Source: Primulina eburnea
Taxonomy: Eukaryota > Streptophyta > Magnoliopsida > Lamiales > Gesneriaceae
Assembly (NCBI RefSeq): GCF_022965805.1
Contig: NC_133101.1
Coordinates: 1,116,001-1,180,000, forward strand
DNA length: 64,000 nt
Direction: 5' to 3'
Shown: positions 1 to 12,840 of the stretch, piece by piece
Position numbering within the stretch: the first letter of the stretch is position 1
How the letters are laid out: the number at the start of each line of letters is the position of its first letter
Program-made: the position numbers and the translations under genes
The notes under the pieces: model-generated
Databases searched by the model: none
Seen by the model: the letters and a program-made list of their open reading frames with translations, nothing else
Told to the model about the DNA's origin: nothing

Positions 1-471
1 TCAGGTAACAAATACTGTATTGTTTATCCATAGGCAATTATGCAGTCATTTTATATCATAAAGTGTGGTGACAAATGGAGCTAATATCCGAATTCCAGTA
101 AATGCAGGAATTTTAAGTATTAAATGTCCAATCTAGAAACTGTTTCTTTGATTCGTTAAATATTTTCATTCTTATGCACACTGAATTTTTATGTCCTGTG
201 GTGATAACTGACAAATGCTAAGATAAAAAAAACCTGGATATCTTGTAATCCTTTGTACCTGGGTAAGTGAAATGGGGAGACTAAAGGATTTTATTATTGT
301 CTGATTCTATATGTTTAATTTTGGCTTCACCTTGTATAATTCTTTTTCTTGCTTTACGGTCTAGGTCATAAACACGGTTTAGATTTATTGTGATGAAATT
401 TGTTTTGGCTCGTCGATGTCACTGACTTTTAGTAGTTGCTCCCAATCCCTCAGCACTATTTTGTGGTGCAG

Positions 472-3023
472 GATCTTGACAGAGCCGTAAAAGAAATGAA
501 TGAGAAAGCAATTCGAGGACCTGGGGGAGGCCCGATGCATAAACTTCAGGTATTCGGAATTGCCACCGAAGCATTAATAATCCTGATTATTGACAACCGG
601 TATTGAGCATAATTGGAGAGCTTGCGTTGTCATGAGATCAAGGAGTCTTTACTATTGAATCTGATATTTAATGTCTGCAACTAGGTTGAAGTTGCAAGAC
701 CTATGGACAAGAACAAGAAACGAGCACGTGAGGATTCAGAAAGTAACCCTGTCCAGGGTCATTCCAAAGTTTTTAAGGAGGAAGCAATTGTTGCTCCATC
801 GATTAATCCTAAATGCCATGTCCAGAATGTAAAGTCATTCATTGATTCACCTTTTCTGTTTATCGATTTTCCTCGTTTTTAGCTCGATACTTTGTTTGGA
901 CCAACATTGAATGTCTGTACCAAAATTTCAACGATTACTAACGAGCAGGCTGGGACTTGGCTGTCGAGAAATATAATCATAGGGACAGCTGTAGGTGAAA
1001 CATAGGTCCTGGCCTGTAAAATCTCGAATTGCACATGTTTTATGGCTGTGATTTAAACATAAAAGAATGAATCTATAGGTTGCACAATCACTTCCCATCT
1101 TTTCTTTTTTCTTCAAAATATTTTACTTGGTGCTCTGTGCATGCTAATTATGTTAAGAAAAATGATAACTGAAAAGGAAATAGGAATTAAGTTTGAAGCA
1201 CTTGTTATTTTAGGCGTCCTTATTTTTAGGAAATAAGAATTAAATTTGAAGCACTTGTTATTTTAGGCGTCCTTATTTTTATATTACTCTCACTACCTGA
1301 TTACATTTTCCTTTTTCAGCCGGAGTTTTTATCTCCGGATCCTTATGAGGATGCTGTTATAGCTTTGCCATTAGCTGTTAAAGAGCGACTACGTCGAATC
1401 CTTCGACTTGGGCTTGCGACTCGATTTGATGTGAGTTTTGAAGTTGCTAACAAAACATGTTTGATAATGAAATTAGATGCAATACTTTCTTGGGCTGACC
1501 TACATTGGAAGAATTTGGTCATCTTACGCTTGGATAGAAAGTCTGTCTTCCCTATCAAGTCTTGCATAAACCCTTCTTCCAGTTCATTTGAGAGAAGCAA
1601 TTATTTGGATTTTGTTGCATTCTATGCATGTAATGGGCCTAGTGTCTCCTCCCTTTTAAATACCCTCGTTTTATGGCAACCTGGGAGAGGTTGACCTTGT
1701 AAACATTAAAACTAGTTTGAAATTTACTTATATCTATCTTGATCTTCCTTGCACGTTCTTGGTTCCTAAAGTTAATTTACAATAGCTTGTTTTTGTGCTT
1801 AGTCAAGGATTCAAGGCAATTGAATTCTAACTCGTCTCTTTCTAGAAGGAAAATAATCATTTTCGGTTGAATGCTTTTAGTTCACCCCTATTTATCACGC
1901 GAAGCAATTTTTCTTAGTTCGTGTAATCGTTGTTGTTCGTGACAGATTGATGTCAAAACTTTACACAGTCTCAAGAAATTACCCGAGTCTACTGCTATTT
2001 CCATCCTTGACCAGGTGATGGCTTGAAAATATCTTTTATTTACATTTACGTGACATGCACACCTTGGTTGTATTTTAATTATTCGTTATTGCTCCTTTAT
2101 AGTTCATGTTAACAGGACCAGGTACCCAACATAAGGGTGCATATCTTGCCGCACTGATTTCTAGAGTATGTAACTGACATATGTTGAATAGATGGGGCTC
2201 ATTATACTTTTTCTGGAACATTCATTCTTTATTACTCTGTACTGAGCATTTCTTTCCCCAATTTAGCACCTAGTTGACATAGTGGGATTGAGTCCCAGCT
2301 TGGGAAGTTGGCCAAAAGTTGGCGCAACTTCTGCGAAAGAATCGAGCCTCTTAAGCTTCTCCCACCGTCTGTCTCCGCCAGCTGTTGCCTCTTTTCCTTC
2401 GCACTCAACCGTGGGCAGGTTAGTCTCTTAACTTAAATTTGGCGAGTTGGCATACTTTCATTGAGGTCTTTCTAGAGAGCAGATGAACAATTTTTGCAAG
2501 AGGTCTAATGTTGTGGTTAATTTCTCATAGGTCTGATATCTGTGCTCCACGTTACTTATCATCATTGTATGATTATCCCTTGTCAAGCCGAGCAGTAACA
2601 GGACGATTGGAGGAGAAAAGCCCAGATTTTCCCTTACCAATCGGAGCTGTAGCAGGACGATTGGAGGAGAAAGGCTCGGATTTTCGTTTACCAAGCCGAT
2701 CCATCCCATCTGGATCCCAAAGCTTCCAGATTCCAAAAATGGTAACTTTGGAAGACAGAAATCGTCCTCACTGTGAGGTTCCCCGGAGCATGTCTCTGGC
2801 ATACCGAAAAATTGGATCAAGAATAGACGAAACTCTCCCTTTATTTCAGGCACCACCCAGTTCATCTACAGCTCAAGCAAGACATGGGTTAAATTTGAGT
2901 TCAGACACTACACCCAGTGCTGACCGGCAAGGATCTCGCCCTCGAGTAAGATTTGACCCTTTTACTGGCGAGCCTTACAAATTTGATCCTTTCACCGGGG
3001 AACCAATTTTTCCTGGGAGTTGA
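472..3023 (+). CDS. RRM-type RNA-binding protein with hnRNP Q-like acidic domain (3' part)
   Basis: Seven exons join in frame: 472-549, 685-828, 1320-1430, 1946-2014, 2103-2165, 2267-2418 and 2531-3023, all with GT-AG introns, giving 369 codons plus TGA. The 5' exons lie before the window; 'tcag|gtaaca' at 1-8 may be the donor of the preceding exon. The first visible exon (AVKEMNEKAIRG, then VEVARPMDKNKKR) resembles the end of an RRM. Exons 1320-2165 (LGLATRFDIDVKTLHSLKKL, SILDQFMLTG, KGAYLAALI) resemble the acidic domain of hnRNP Q/R proteins (known family). The tail has a repeated GRLEEK..DF.LP block and a doubled FDPFTGEP motif. A nuclear role in RNA binding or processing is inferred. The family assignment is good; the exact orthologue is not assigned. 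Confidence 0.85.
1184..1281. repeat. 53-bp tandem duplication in intron
   Basis: A unit beginning gaattaa(g/a)tttgaag occurs twice in direct succession (1184-1236 and 1237-1281, the second slightly shorter), with one visible substitution. It lies wholly in the intron before exon 1320-1430, so it does not alter the protein. Confidence 0.9.
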
Positions 3024-4909
3024 TTCTAATGTTACTAAAACAATCGCCTCCTCAAGTACTGGATCCTTGTTATTTGTTTATGCCGAAACAACAATTAAGC
3101 TATGCTCTTGTTTTTCCCTTTGTTTGGTTTCTGTGGTACCACAAAATGATCAGGCCACTCTCGTAACGAGTGTTCATGACTAAAGCACATTTAATTATTC
3201 TTTTTTTTTTTTTTTATATTTTTTGTTTTGTTTTGAATGTTGTATGGAATTTAGTTATTATGAGGAGCGTAACAATTTTTTTGTAAACCGCATAATAATT
3301 TTTTTTAAAATATATATTTTTTAATTTTGAAGTTAGGTAATGGAGCGACATGGTTTTCAAATAAAAAATGTGTGTATCTTACACAGGAAAGAGTTTATTA
3401 TAATCGAGTTTTAAGTCTATGATACCGTCAAAAACTAAATTATGTTACACTCCTAAATATTTCCCTTGTCCTTATATAACTAGTAAACAAGAAATTAATT
3501 TAAATAATTATTGTTAAATACATCAATTGATATATGTATGATATGGGAATGGAAGCACTATCTACATATTTATCAATCCGTAAAACTAAGGGCTATTGGG
3601 CAATTTCTGAGAGGGGCAAAATGAAAATACAGCAAGGTTGCGGGAACCTCTGGAAAAACAAAAGGAGTAAAGCAAAATACAAAGCACATGGTTTGATGCT
3701 TATGTGACCCCCAAAAAAAGGATTGTCATTTGTCATCGTTATTTTCGAAGCATGCACGTAGCCTATCAGTTCAATTTTTATTCTAAAATTTTTTTAAAAA
3801 TTAATTTAATTTTTTTATATATAAAATTGTAATATGGTATTTTGATATTATATACAGTTGTTTAGATAATAAATATATATAAGAAACAATGTCGTACACA
3901 TATTATTATCCAAATGACACATTCTAGCATGTCTACACTGTACTTGACTTTTGCCAATAAATAAAGCTATACACGCATATATAAACATATTTACAACCAT
4001 GTTAGCTTTGAGGGGACCCTCAAGTTTCTTAGTCATTGGACTCAACCAACACTTGAGCTCGAACCACTTTGAACTGGTCGATTGTTCCGAAGATGAACCC
4101 TTACTCCGTGTGTGTAACTCGGATCTACCTATTAACAAATAACACCCTTTAAAGTTGGTTTTGTGACTCAAGAGATATATTGCCACAAAAAAATCCTAAT
4201 CCCAAACTGAAAAGAAAATGATGCATATGAGCCATTTTAATTTGAAAATATGATTATGTTTTCATCTTATCATCGTATATTAAGCCCCTATAGCCTATAG
4301 GCATGCCAACGATTTTTGTCGACTTTGATTATATATAATTCTTTATCCCACATTCTTAATTCTTTACACACACACTAAATTGCTATTACGATATTTCGAC
4401 CCTCTGGATCATGTTTTTTCCTGTAGAACGGATAGTTTTCAGAATATAGAATTATAAATTCTTTGGACGATTTTCGTTCTCCAAAACATTACTTTCTGAA
4501 AATCTCCAACTCCCATCAAATCGAACAATTTCTTCATGATAAAATAGAACCGAACAACCACCAATATGTATATGTATGTGCAAAAAAGGAAAAGGGTGAG
4601 ATGCTAGCTCGTTCAAAGACGAAGCTACTCTGATACGTATAGTGCATGTGATGGAGGGCATTTTAGGGAAACATGATTTTTTTTTCTTAGTTACTTTAGA
4701 AAATATTTGTTATATTCAAAAAGGGGTGCGGGGGGGGGGGGATGCAGGGAATGTGGTGAAAATGGACTACAATTGATTCTGCTTCACTGTCGGTCTCGCC
4801 TTTCTTTCTTTCTTCACATGCTATTAATCCACCGCCATGTGCACTCTCACATGTTACACATTACTCTTCCGGTCTTCCCCATAACCAACATTCACATGCC
4901 ATCCATCCT

Positions 4910-4911
<2 letters not shown>

Positions 4912-4965
<54 letters not shown>
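4912..4965. repeat. (TA)n microsatellite
   Basis: An uninterrupted TA dinucleotide run of about 54 bases in intergenic DNA. Confidence 0.95.
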
Positions 4966-5280
4966 CGATCCCGACTTTTGTGAAATGACTAAAATACCCT
5001 TGCTGTACGACGTCATAGAGTTGAAAGAAAAAAAGGGATAATTATTCAGACAACGAGAATGAAGTTCCATTAGATATATAAAATGGATTGTTATTATTAT
5101 TATGGGGGATATTTAAGTAAAAAAACCGAAGGGTTACCCCGGGTTCACATGTGCCGTTGCAGATGGGGCAGGCTTTCTATGCGTAGATTTCGTATTGTTC
5201 GCAAGCTTTACCGTTTTCCCGCTATAAGCGTTTATTTTCAACTGAGATAATCTGAAATTACGAAAGCACCCCTCTATTGC

Positions 5281-5328
5281 ATGAAATAGTGACAATTATA
5301 TTACTCGTGTAAAAATTGAAGATAACAT

Positions 5329-5390
<62 letters not shown>

Positions 5391-5494
5391 TAGTAAAAGA
5401 TGCACATGCAATGAAATAGTGACAATTATATTACTCGTGTAAAAATTGAAGATAACATACACATATATATATACACTAGTAAAAGATGCACATG
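5281..5494. repeat. Tandem duplication with (AT)n core
   Basis: A block starting atgaaatagtgacaattat and ending agtaaaagatgcacatgc occurs at 5281-5409 and again at 5411-5494. The copies are nearly identical except for the inner AT tract, about 55 bases in the first and about 12 in the second. Confidence 0.9.
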
Positions 5495-5960
5495 CTATTA
5501 TTATTTTTAATTTAATTAAATAATAATAAATAATTAACATGAACTTATTTTTGATTTAGAAAAATTGTTCGATTTAAAAGAGAAATTTTTGTTTTGATTT
5601 TTTTATATTTAAAATATGGAGTGATTTGCAAAATGATTTTTAGAGTAAGAAGGGTAATTATGGAATTAGATATTTTGGTGTCCTCAAAGCTAGTTATTCT
5701 AAGACCCTCACAATTAATATATACTAGTTACTCTGCACACGCGTTGCGTGTGTGTACAATCTTTTTTATCATTATTGATGGACTAAAATGAAAATTGAAA
5801 AATTATGGAGGGATTAAATTGATATTTGAATGATTGAAATAAAAAAAAAACAAAAAAACAAAAATGTAATATTACTATAACTGTAAGGGTAAAACTGGAA
5901 AAAAAAGATGGTGTCCTCCTTGGTAGTTTTTATGAAGTGCTCAACCTTAATAAATAGTAT

Positions 5961-5962
<2 letters not shown>

Positions 5963-6019
<57 letters not shown>
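5963..6019. repeat. (AT)n microsatellite
   Basis: A pure AT dinucleotide run of about 57 bases, some 600 bp upstream of the UPBEAT1-like gene. Confidence 0.95.
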
Positions 6020-6022
<3 letters not shown>

Positions 6023-6614
6023 GACAAATAAAAAATTAAATGATGTGGACACGTGATTATTTCAAAATAAATAAATAATTTCTTTTTTGTTTCCTAGTAA
6101 TTTATTGATTATTTTCCACAACACGTTATTGGGTTAAATGATCGTGTCACACATTAAATTTCTAGCAATAATGAAAAAAATTGAATTGCAATATTTTAAA
6201 ATAAATAATTTATAAGATAGTCAAATGATCAATGTGCCATGATTTGGAAATTATGAGTTTCTTTTAAAATGTTCTTAAATAATAGTATCTAAGAAATAAA
6301 TACTTTTCTTTTAAAGATATATCTTTTATTCATTAATTTAAATTTATTAGTTTTTAATAAAATTTTATTGATGTAATTGAAATTCATATCATATAAATTT
6401 ATATAAAAAAAAATTAACTCAGGTGTTGTGGAAATAAAATATTTATTTTCAGTCTAGGATGGTATTGTCGTAATTCCTGCTCAAACTAGTGGCATTACTG
6501 CTTATGGTCTTTACTTATGTCCCCCGTAACGCCATTCGCTTCTGATCCCGTAAGGCCGTGATATCTCCGCATTACCTCTCCCAACAATCCTTCGCCGCCG
6601 CTTGCAACTTTTAA

Positions 6615-6932
6615 ATGGGTTCGAGGGCAAGAATTTCATCGCCTGCCGCCTTGAGAGAGATGAGAAGATCATCAAATTCGAACAGAAAGCCGAGAAAACC
6701 TCAAGCCTGCCACCGCAGGACCGCCCATATTCGCGACGGCGCTTCTGTTTCCGACAAACTGGAGGCCCTTAAAAACCTCATCCCTTCTCAAAGCTCAGAT
6801 ATTAAGCCCGACCAGCTTTTTCAAGAAACAGCCGACTACATTGTACTCCTCAAAGCTCGGATTTTTGTTCTGCAGAATTTGATCGAGTGTTACGGGTCGG
6901 CTGAGTCCGAAGAAAATCGAAATGCTGTATAG
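6615..6932 (+). CDS. UPBEAT1-like atypical HLH transcription factor
   Basis: A single uninterrupted 105-codon frame. The N-terminus is basic and Ser-rich (RKPRKPQACHRRTAHIRD). A helix-loop-helix follows at about residues 45-92, with LEALKNLIP in helix 1, a short loop, and QLFQETADYIVLLKARIFVLQ in helix 2. The LF.QTADYI block is characteristic of UPBEAT1 (bHLH151) and its relatives, which are also about 100 residues long and encoded without introns (known family). These proteins lack the full E-box-contacting basic region; Arabidopsis UPB1 controls peroxidase genes and root growth. The start is the first ATG of the frame, directly after a GC-richer leader. No TATA box was recognised. Subfamily assignment is likely but not certain. 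Confidence 0.8.
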   Translation: MGSRARISSPAALREMRRSSNSNRKPRKPQACHRRTAHIRDGASVSDKLEALKNLIPSQSSDIKPDQLFQETADYIVLLKARIFVLQNLIECYGSAESEENRNAV

Positions 6933-8652
6933 TTAGTGGCATTTTTCCATCACCATCGATATCCAAAAGAAAAGAGAAAAAGAAGAAGAAGTCGTAATTT
7001 TGATTTTATTTTCACTTTTCTTGGCTAGTACCACATAATTAATTATGTGATAAGTTTACATTGGTGCTCATCATACATTGAAAACGATAAATTTAGCATC
7101 TTTTTACCCTCTAATCATTAATAGCTCGAATTTTGATGGTCGATTCTTATTTTTCTTTGGATTGGGTATCTTCATTCTGTCTATCTTTGTGTGCTTCATT
7201 CGAGAATGGGACTATTCCCATAAAACATTATAGTTTCTTGGTTGGTATTTGACATTCTGAATCCCGGAGCCTTTTCTTAGAATATTAGAAACCATTGTTG
7301 TTTTTCAGTTGGAATCGGGTTTCTTTGTTAGAATTTGCTGTTTCTCCCTCCTTTTCTTTGGAATAGATTTAGTTACTATTCACTTCATAATTTAATAAAT
7401 GAACTTTTAATCTTTATTTTCGCGTTCTCCTTTTTGGGAAATAATCTGTATAATGCCAGAACTCCGTGTTAACTTTCGACTGCCATCAGTTTTCTACTTT
7501 TCTTGTTTCATTTCTGAAATATATCTTACGGCCCAGTGAACCATATCGGAGCATAAAAGAGAGTGCCATTTTTCACGGCTAAATTATCATAATTAAAATT
7601 TGTAGATTCAACTTTCTTGTTTTAAAACAAGATGAGTCAACTCAGCTCATGAATTTCTCGAAAATTCAGTCCCATTTTTCATGACAAAACCATCACTTTC
7701 TCACTCTTCACGACAATTTGACAGCAGCAGTTCCCTGTAGAGAGCATGCCGATCAATTAAAAATTTTTCCAAAACAATAAATGCTCCGTGAATTTAGACA
7801 TTAGTAATTTTCACATGATATCTGAATGAAACAGACAGCTCCGGCCCCCACCTTGTAATGGCGTCCACATGCCGTGTTGTGGCGTGGCAGGGACAGAGTT
7901 TTGCAGTAATTGGTGAATGTTTTTGTCCCTTCTTTCATAATGTTTGAACTTTGAATAAAACTAGGTCTTCCTTTGAATCTTGTAGAAAATATCCTATCCA
8001 ACTCTTCAGTAGCAAATCAAGTTGAGTTCGTACATATATCACAAGCCAGTGCTTGATTTTTATAAACATTTGTAGGTTATTTTAGTGAGCATCAGCTTTT
8101 AAATAATTTCGATCCTCTTAAGCTCAACTAGTTGTCACGGATACATATTGTTAAAATATCAACTAACAATTGTGTTGCTTTTCATGAACTCGAGCTTTTG
8201 ATTTGATACTAGAGCAATGTGATCAAAGATTCAAGAATCGCGGAATGCAGAACCTTGTATATTTTGTTTAGTTGGTCATGGTGGTATTTATTGCCTACTA
8301 TTCGATTAACTTACATTTGTACACCCTGGATACCAATTTCAAGCATGTGTTCTTTGATTTTTGGCTTATGCATAAAAAATACGTTAAAAGTGAAATTATT
8401 TATTGAGACAAGTGGTTTTATTCATCACATATGTCGGTCGAGTTCAAATCTACTGATTTTCTATTTGCTGCAGCGCCTGTTATGTACACAACAGTATGGC
8501 CTTAGCAGAAAGAAGCTCACAGAAACAGTTATGATACTCAAGATTACTACTGCGGAAAACAAAAACCACAAAATGATAGGTAAATATTTAACTCTTATCA
8601 ATTAATCTAACACGAAATACTTTAATCTATGCTAATTTCGTAAACCATAATC
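6933..8652. other. Intergenic region
   Basis: No gene recognised. Moderately AT-rich, with a purine-rich stretch just after the UPBEAT1-like stop codon. The open frames at 7801-8001 and 8219-8605 show no family resemblance. Confidence 0.6.
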
Positions 8653-10152
8653 TTAATTTTCCTCGATCCATTCAACGAACTTGTTGAAATTCTTTTGGGA
8701 GCACCCTCCTTCAGCGACATTAGCTTTCGCCTTAGCTTGGAATTCCAATGCCCTTGCTTTGTATCCTCCACCAGTCAGGAGTTGTTCCACCTTATTCTTG
8801 ATTTCTTCCTGTTTAATGATTCCATTCTCATCTTTATTAAAACCTAGTCCAACTTTTCAAATATCACAAATGTAGCTCTCATTGAGGAACTGGTTAAGGA
8901 ACTGTTCTGCAAAGTATGGCCAGCAGAATAAAGGGTCTCCATTGCTCAAACCTTCGATAGTAGAATTCCAACCGCAATGGCTGACGAAGCAGGCGATAGA
9001 GGAATGGGATGAGACCTGTTGTTGAGGTGCCCATGTCACCGTATGCCCTCGGCCTTGCACCGTCTCTTTGAAAGCTTTTGATAAGCTTTTTCTGCACCAG
9101 CTACTGTATCTTCCCTTACAACCCACAGGAATGGCACATTGGTGAGTTCAAGACTCAAAGAGAGTTCCTCGAACTGAGTTTGATCAAGTACAGTGAAACT
9201 TCCGAATGCAACATATATGACAGAATTAGCTGGCTGTTGATCAAGCCATGTCACGCAAGCGGAGTCTTCAGGCCAGAAATAGCCTACAGATTTTCCGAGC
9301 CGGTTTCTTGCTAGAAGAGGGCCTACTGGTGAAATATTTGAAACAAGGAGAAGGCCCCTGGCTCCAAATCATGAGATGAGTTGCATATGGGCCAATCTGC
9401 CCATTTGACTGCTTGGTTATTTTTCACCAGAACATTGAAAACAATCTTCTGTGTGGTTTGGTCACCAATGCAGGTCCACATGAAGTTCGAAGGATTCATG
9501 AGCGGTCTTGTTGGAGAAAGCTCAACCATCTCATTCTTTAAGGGTCTTCCTGCATTGTATGGCATAAATAAGGTTGCACAAGTAACAAAACTGTCAAAAA
9601 TAAACAAAAGATTAATTTGTGTAGCATTCTTGACAAAGAAAACAGGTAATTTCCCTCGATGAAGATCAACCATCACTGTCTATAACACCATCATCCACCA
9701 GCTTTTGGATATTAAACGGCAAGGCCAACACTGCAGCTGCCGCAGGCCAGAAGAATGTTTTTTTTCTCAATCCCAATGCCTCCCCAACCTCAAGCGCCCA
9801 TCACATTCCCCAATCAGCTAGAACACATGTGATTTTATTGACTTCCGACTCATTTATTTTTTGAATGAGAGCCCCAAGCTCTCCAGGCATGACCCTGGAA
9901 ATCCCTAGTGTTAATTTCCCCAAGTCATTTCTATCCTCCCACGGCTCTAGCCCATCTGGGATACACATCATATTTATCATTCCTCGTATTTTTTCCGACT
10001 CTTGCACGGATTTGACAACCCTCTTGTGATTAACCCCGTGTTCACAAGGTGACTTTGATCCCATTCTTTACCAGCCAAAGCAAAGCCTCCATCGAAGGGA
10101 TCACATGGCCTTGTGCTGGATAAGGTATAGCAATGACATGTGGACTTCACAT
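8653..10152 (-). pseudogene. UGT83A1-like UDP-glycosyltransferase pseudogene
   Basis: All three frames of the minus strand together cover a plant family-1 glycosyltransferase: N-terminal HVIAIPYPAQGHVIP, then LEPGAFSLFQIF, GPLLARNRLGKSVGYFWPED and AFGSFTVLDQTQFEEL. The C-terminal UDP-sugar-binding PSPG box (WAPQQQV, SHCGWNSTIEG, CWPYFAEQFLN) ends about 70 codons before a TAA at 8653-8655. Lesions seen: TGA as codon 2 (10147-10149), frame changes near 10030-10065, TGA at 9801-9803, frame changes near 9330 and 9085-9100, and TGA replacing an expected Trp codon at 8857-8859. A GT-AG intron at 9550-9670 is retained, so this is not a processed copy. The closest family known to me is UGT83A1. Confidence 0.9.
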
Positions 10153-12840
10153 TGTTTTCTTGTGCTTCCAAGTCTAAGTTCTCAATAATTTTATAGATGT
10201 TTTCCAATCTATAGAAGCATCGTGTAAGAAGTTTTTCGTCGGGGTATATGCTTCAACGGCAATCAAATGTGTCCTATCTGTATTGTCTGCTATCATATCT
10301 CTGTCCATTCCTTCTGACGTGTTCGCAGTTGCTTGTGTAAACTAAGTGTTAGTTGCTTAGTTCTTCAGTTCTGTTTCCATTTGCATGTTTGCATTATGCA
10401 AGTATGCAAGCTTCGATTTGATTTGTTGATGCCTTACAATGTGCTATGCTAGCTAGGTGACGGAAACTCTCAAGTACAAACTTTGTTAACTTTATGCTGT
10501 ATTCATCGTTACTTGCAAATATACGAGCCACATAAAATTTATTCATCGTTTCTTGCAGGTAAATGGAAATGGAATCTCTAATTTTGAAGATATCCTCATT
10601 TGATTTTAATTTATTACTTTTGAATAAATGGACGATAAAAGTATGTCAATGCATCATAATACTAAATATTAGCCCACATTGTTAAAATAAAAATAAAAAT
10701 AAAAGGATTAGTCCACATCACTTAATAATCAAATTACCAAACTACTACTAATAACAAATATTTGGCACTATCACTGCCGAGTGTTATTATTTAGTAACCA
10801 AAAACCTATATAAGTCATCACTATTATTTGGACTTGAATGAAATGACATAAATCTTTCTTATGAGGATATGAATGAACCCGACCCCACGTAAATCAAAAT
10901 AATTCATCATCCCAATATTGTAACAATAATTAAAACAAAAACATGCAAGTCCTAATACCATTAATTGCAAAAGTTCATACCAAGCTATATAGATATGTGT
11001 GTATTATACATTTTGTCTAAGAAAGACACTGCCTTTGATGCCCACCAACCTCACAAATAGGGATATAAATGATCCAAATCAAGCCGAACAGTATCAGGCT
11101 GGAGCTTGGCTCGTTTAAGATTAACTCAAGCTCGAGCTCGAGCTTTTATCATCTGGCTTGAGTTTGGCTCGTTTAAGATTGATAGAGCTCGAGCTCTTTA
11201 TTCGAGTTTTTATCATTAGGCTAGAATTTGACTTGTCTTGATATTACTAAGCTTGTGAAAAGCTCGAGTTCGACTCGTTAAAAGCTCGTTTATCATGTTA
11301 ATCAAGCCGGGCTCGAGCTTGGTTTATCAATAGCTCGTTTATCATATTTAACAAGCCTGACTTGAGCTCGGCTCGTTTTCGAGCTCGTAAAACATACAAT
11401 TGATCTCGAATTTGAGCTTGTTAAAATTAAATATATCTATGAACTAATTTTATATTAGACATAAAAGTTTACTTTTATTAGTACTAATATTTTTATTTGT
11501 CAACTCAACAAATGAGTCAAACTCGAGCTTACGAGCCACCTAAACGAGCCGAGTTCGAGCTCGCAAGCCTATTAACGAACATGTTTGCGAGCTCATGAGC
11601 CGAATATGCTTAGGCTTGAGCTTGGTTTGATTAAGTTGTCGAGCTCAAAATCGAGCTTGAGCTTGGTTTGATATGATTAACAAACGAACTCAAACAAACT
11701 TTTTATCGAGCCGAGCTTCGAATAGCTCGCGAACGATTTAGTTTTTTTACATTCCTACCACAAACAACTATTGTTATGCCAAAATTTGACCAAGATTTTG
11801 TTTTTTCTACAATTATGCAGCTGTCAGTGGATACGAATCATTGAAAAGGTACATATAAAAATGGGGAATGTAATATTGTCTGTTTTGCATGAATCTTCCT
11901 GTTTGCTGACGTGCCACCAAATCCGATGTTCCTAACCAATGACCGGCAGACAAAATTTAAAAAGGTACATAAGAATCCAACTAAAAATGATCTTTTTGTT
12001 ACCTTTACACGGACAAATAAAAATGTGTCCGGGTCTTTGTACTGATATTATCCCAAGTTTCGGGGCCCACAGAATCAGTGTCGGGGAACAAAGAAAATAA
12101 AAAGGTACCACGATTTTCAAATTGTGTGCAGATATTTAAAATTGGCTCCCATAAAGATCTCATTAATTCATACATGTATAACGGATATTTAAATATCTAT
12201 CACAAGTGAGTCAATAAATATTAAATAAATCGCCCCCTTCATAAAGTACTTATTTTCAGCTGCAATGTCATATCTAACATGGTCGGATTGCAAGAAACAA
12301 GACTGCTTCCCCTTCAAGAATTGCCATTTTTATCGGTAAGATCTATAAATCATAAACATTATGCTTTACCGAGAAGGGGTTTTTTATATATATAAAAAAA
12401 CAAACCACACACACACACTAGATGCTTGTCCGCATACCTGCTTTTTCTTGATTGCTAGATATCACATTTGCATCGCCCATGGAAAGAGAGAACAAGGGAG
12501 GAAAGAACAAAATCTTATATCTAAGATTAGTTGCATGATACATGTATAAATTATAATTGAGTCGGTGACGGAGGTATATCCGTGGAAAACACTAAGTTAT
12601 TCAATACAAGTCGTCTGATAAATTCAAGAAAGGTAAGCAGCCTGCTTCTAAATCTACCTTAGTAGTTCATGCACATATACAAAGATCAATATACTATATA
12701 CACCGTTGCTTCTTGAAGATCAGCTACCTAGCTTGCATGATGCTAAATGTGCTCTGCTGTCCACCTACATGGATCAAGAAAAGCACTGATCTGCATAACA
12801 GGAATAAGGAACTGGAGGGTTTGGCTTGATGTCTCCAAGA
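10153..12840. other. Intergenic region
   Basis: No coding sequence recognised. The main content is the GAGCTCG-rich element at 11058-11757. A short CA-rich run lies near 12405. The remainder is ordinary AT-rich DNA. Confidence 0.6.
11058..11757. mobile_element. Degenerate GAGCTCG-rich element with TIR-like ends
   Basis: About 700 bp filled with degenerate copies of (a)gctcgagctcg, ggcttgagtttggctcg and similar words in both orientations. The ends are imperfect inverted copies: 'tagggatataaat' at 11058-11070 against 'ttacattccta' at 11747-11757, which reads taggaatgtaa on the other strand. Similar GAGCTCG-rich non-autonomous elements are common in plants. No open reading frame is present. Boundaries are approximate and no clear target duplication was identified. 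Confidence 0.5.

Larger units (their letters stand above)
3024..6614. other. AT-rich intergenic region with microsatellites
   Basis: No convincing coding potential on either strand. It contains poly-T near 3201, a 12-base G run at 4730-4741, and the (TA)n tracts and duplication listed separately. The short open frames here have low-complexity composition and no family resemblance. Confidence 0.7.

Noticed and set aside
2458..2865. 135-codon minus-strand frame
   Set aside because: Antisense shadow of the last exon of the RRM gene; its repeats mirror the GRLEEK duplication.
4707..5070. Open frames containing long YIYIYI runs
   Set aside because: Artefacts of translating (TA)n microsatellites.
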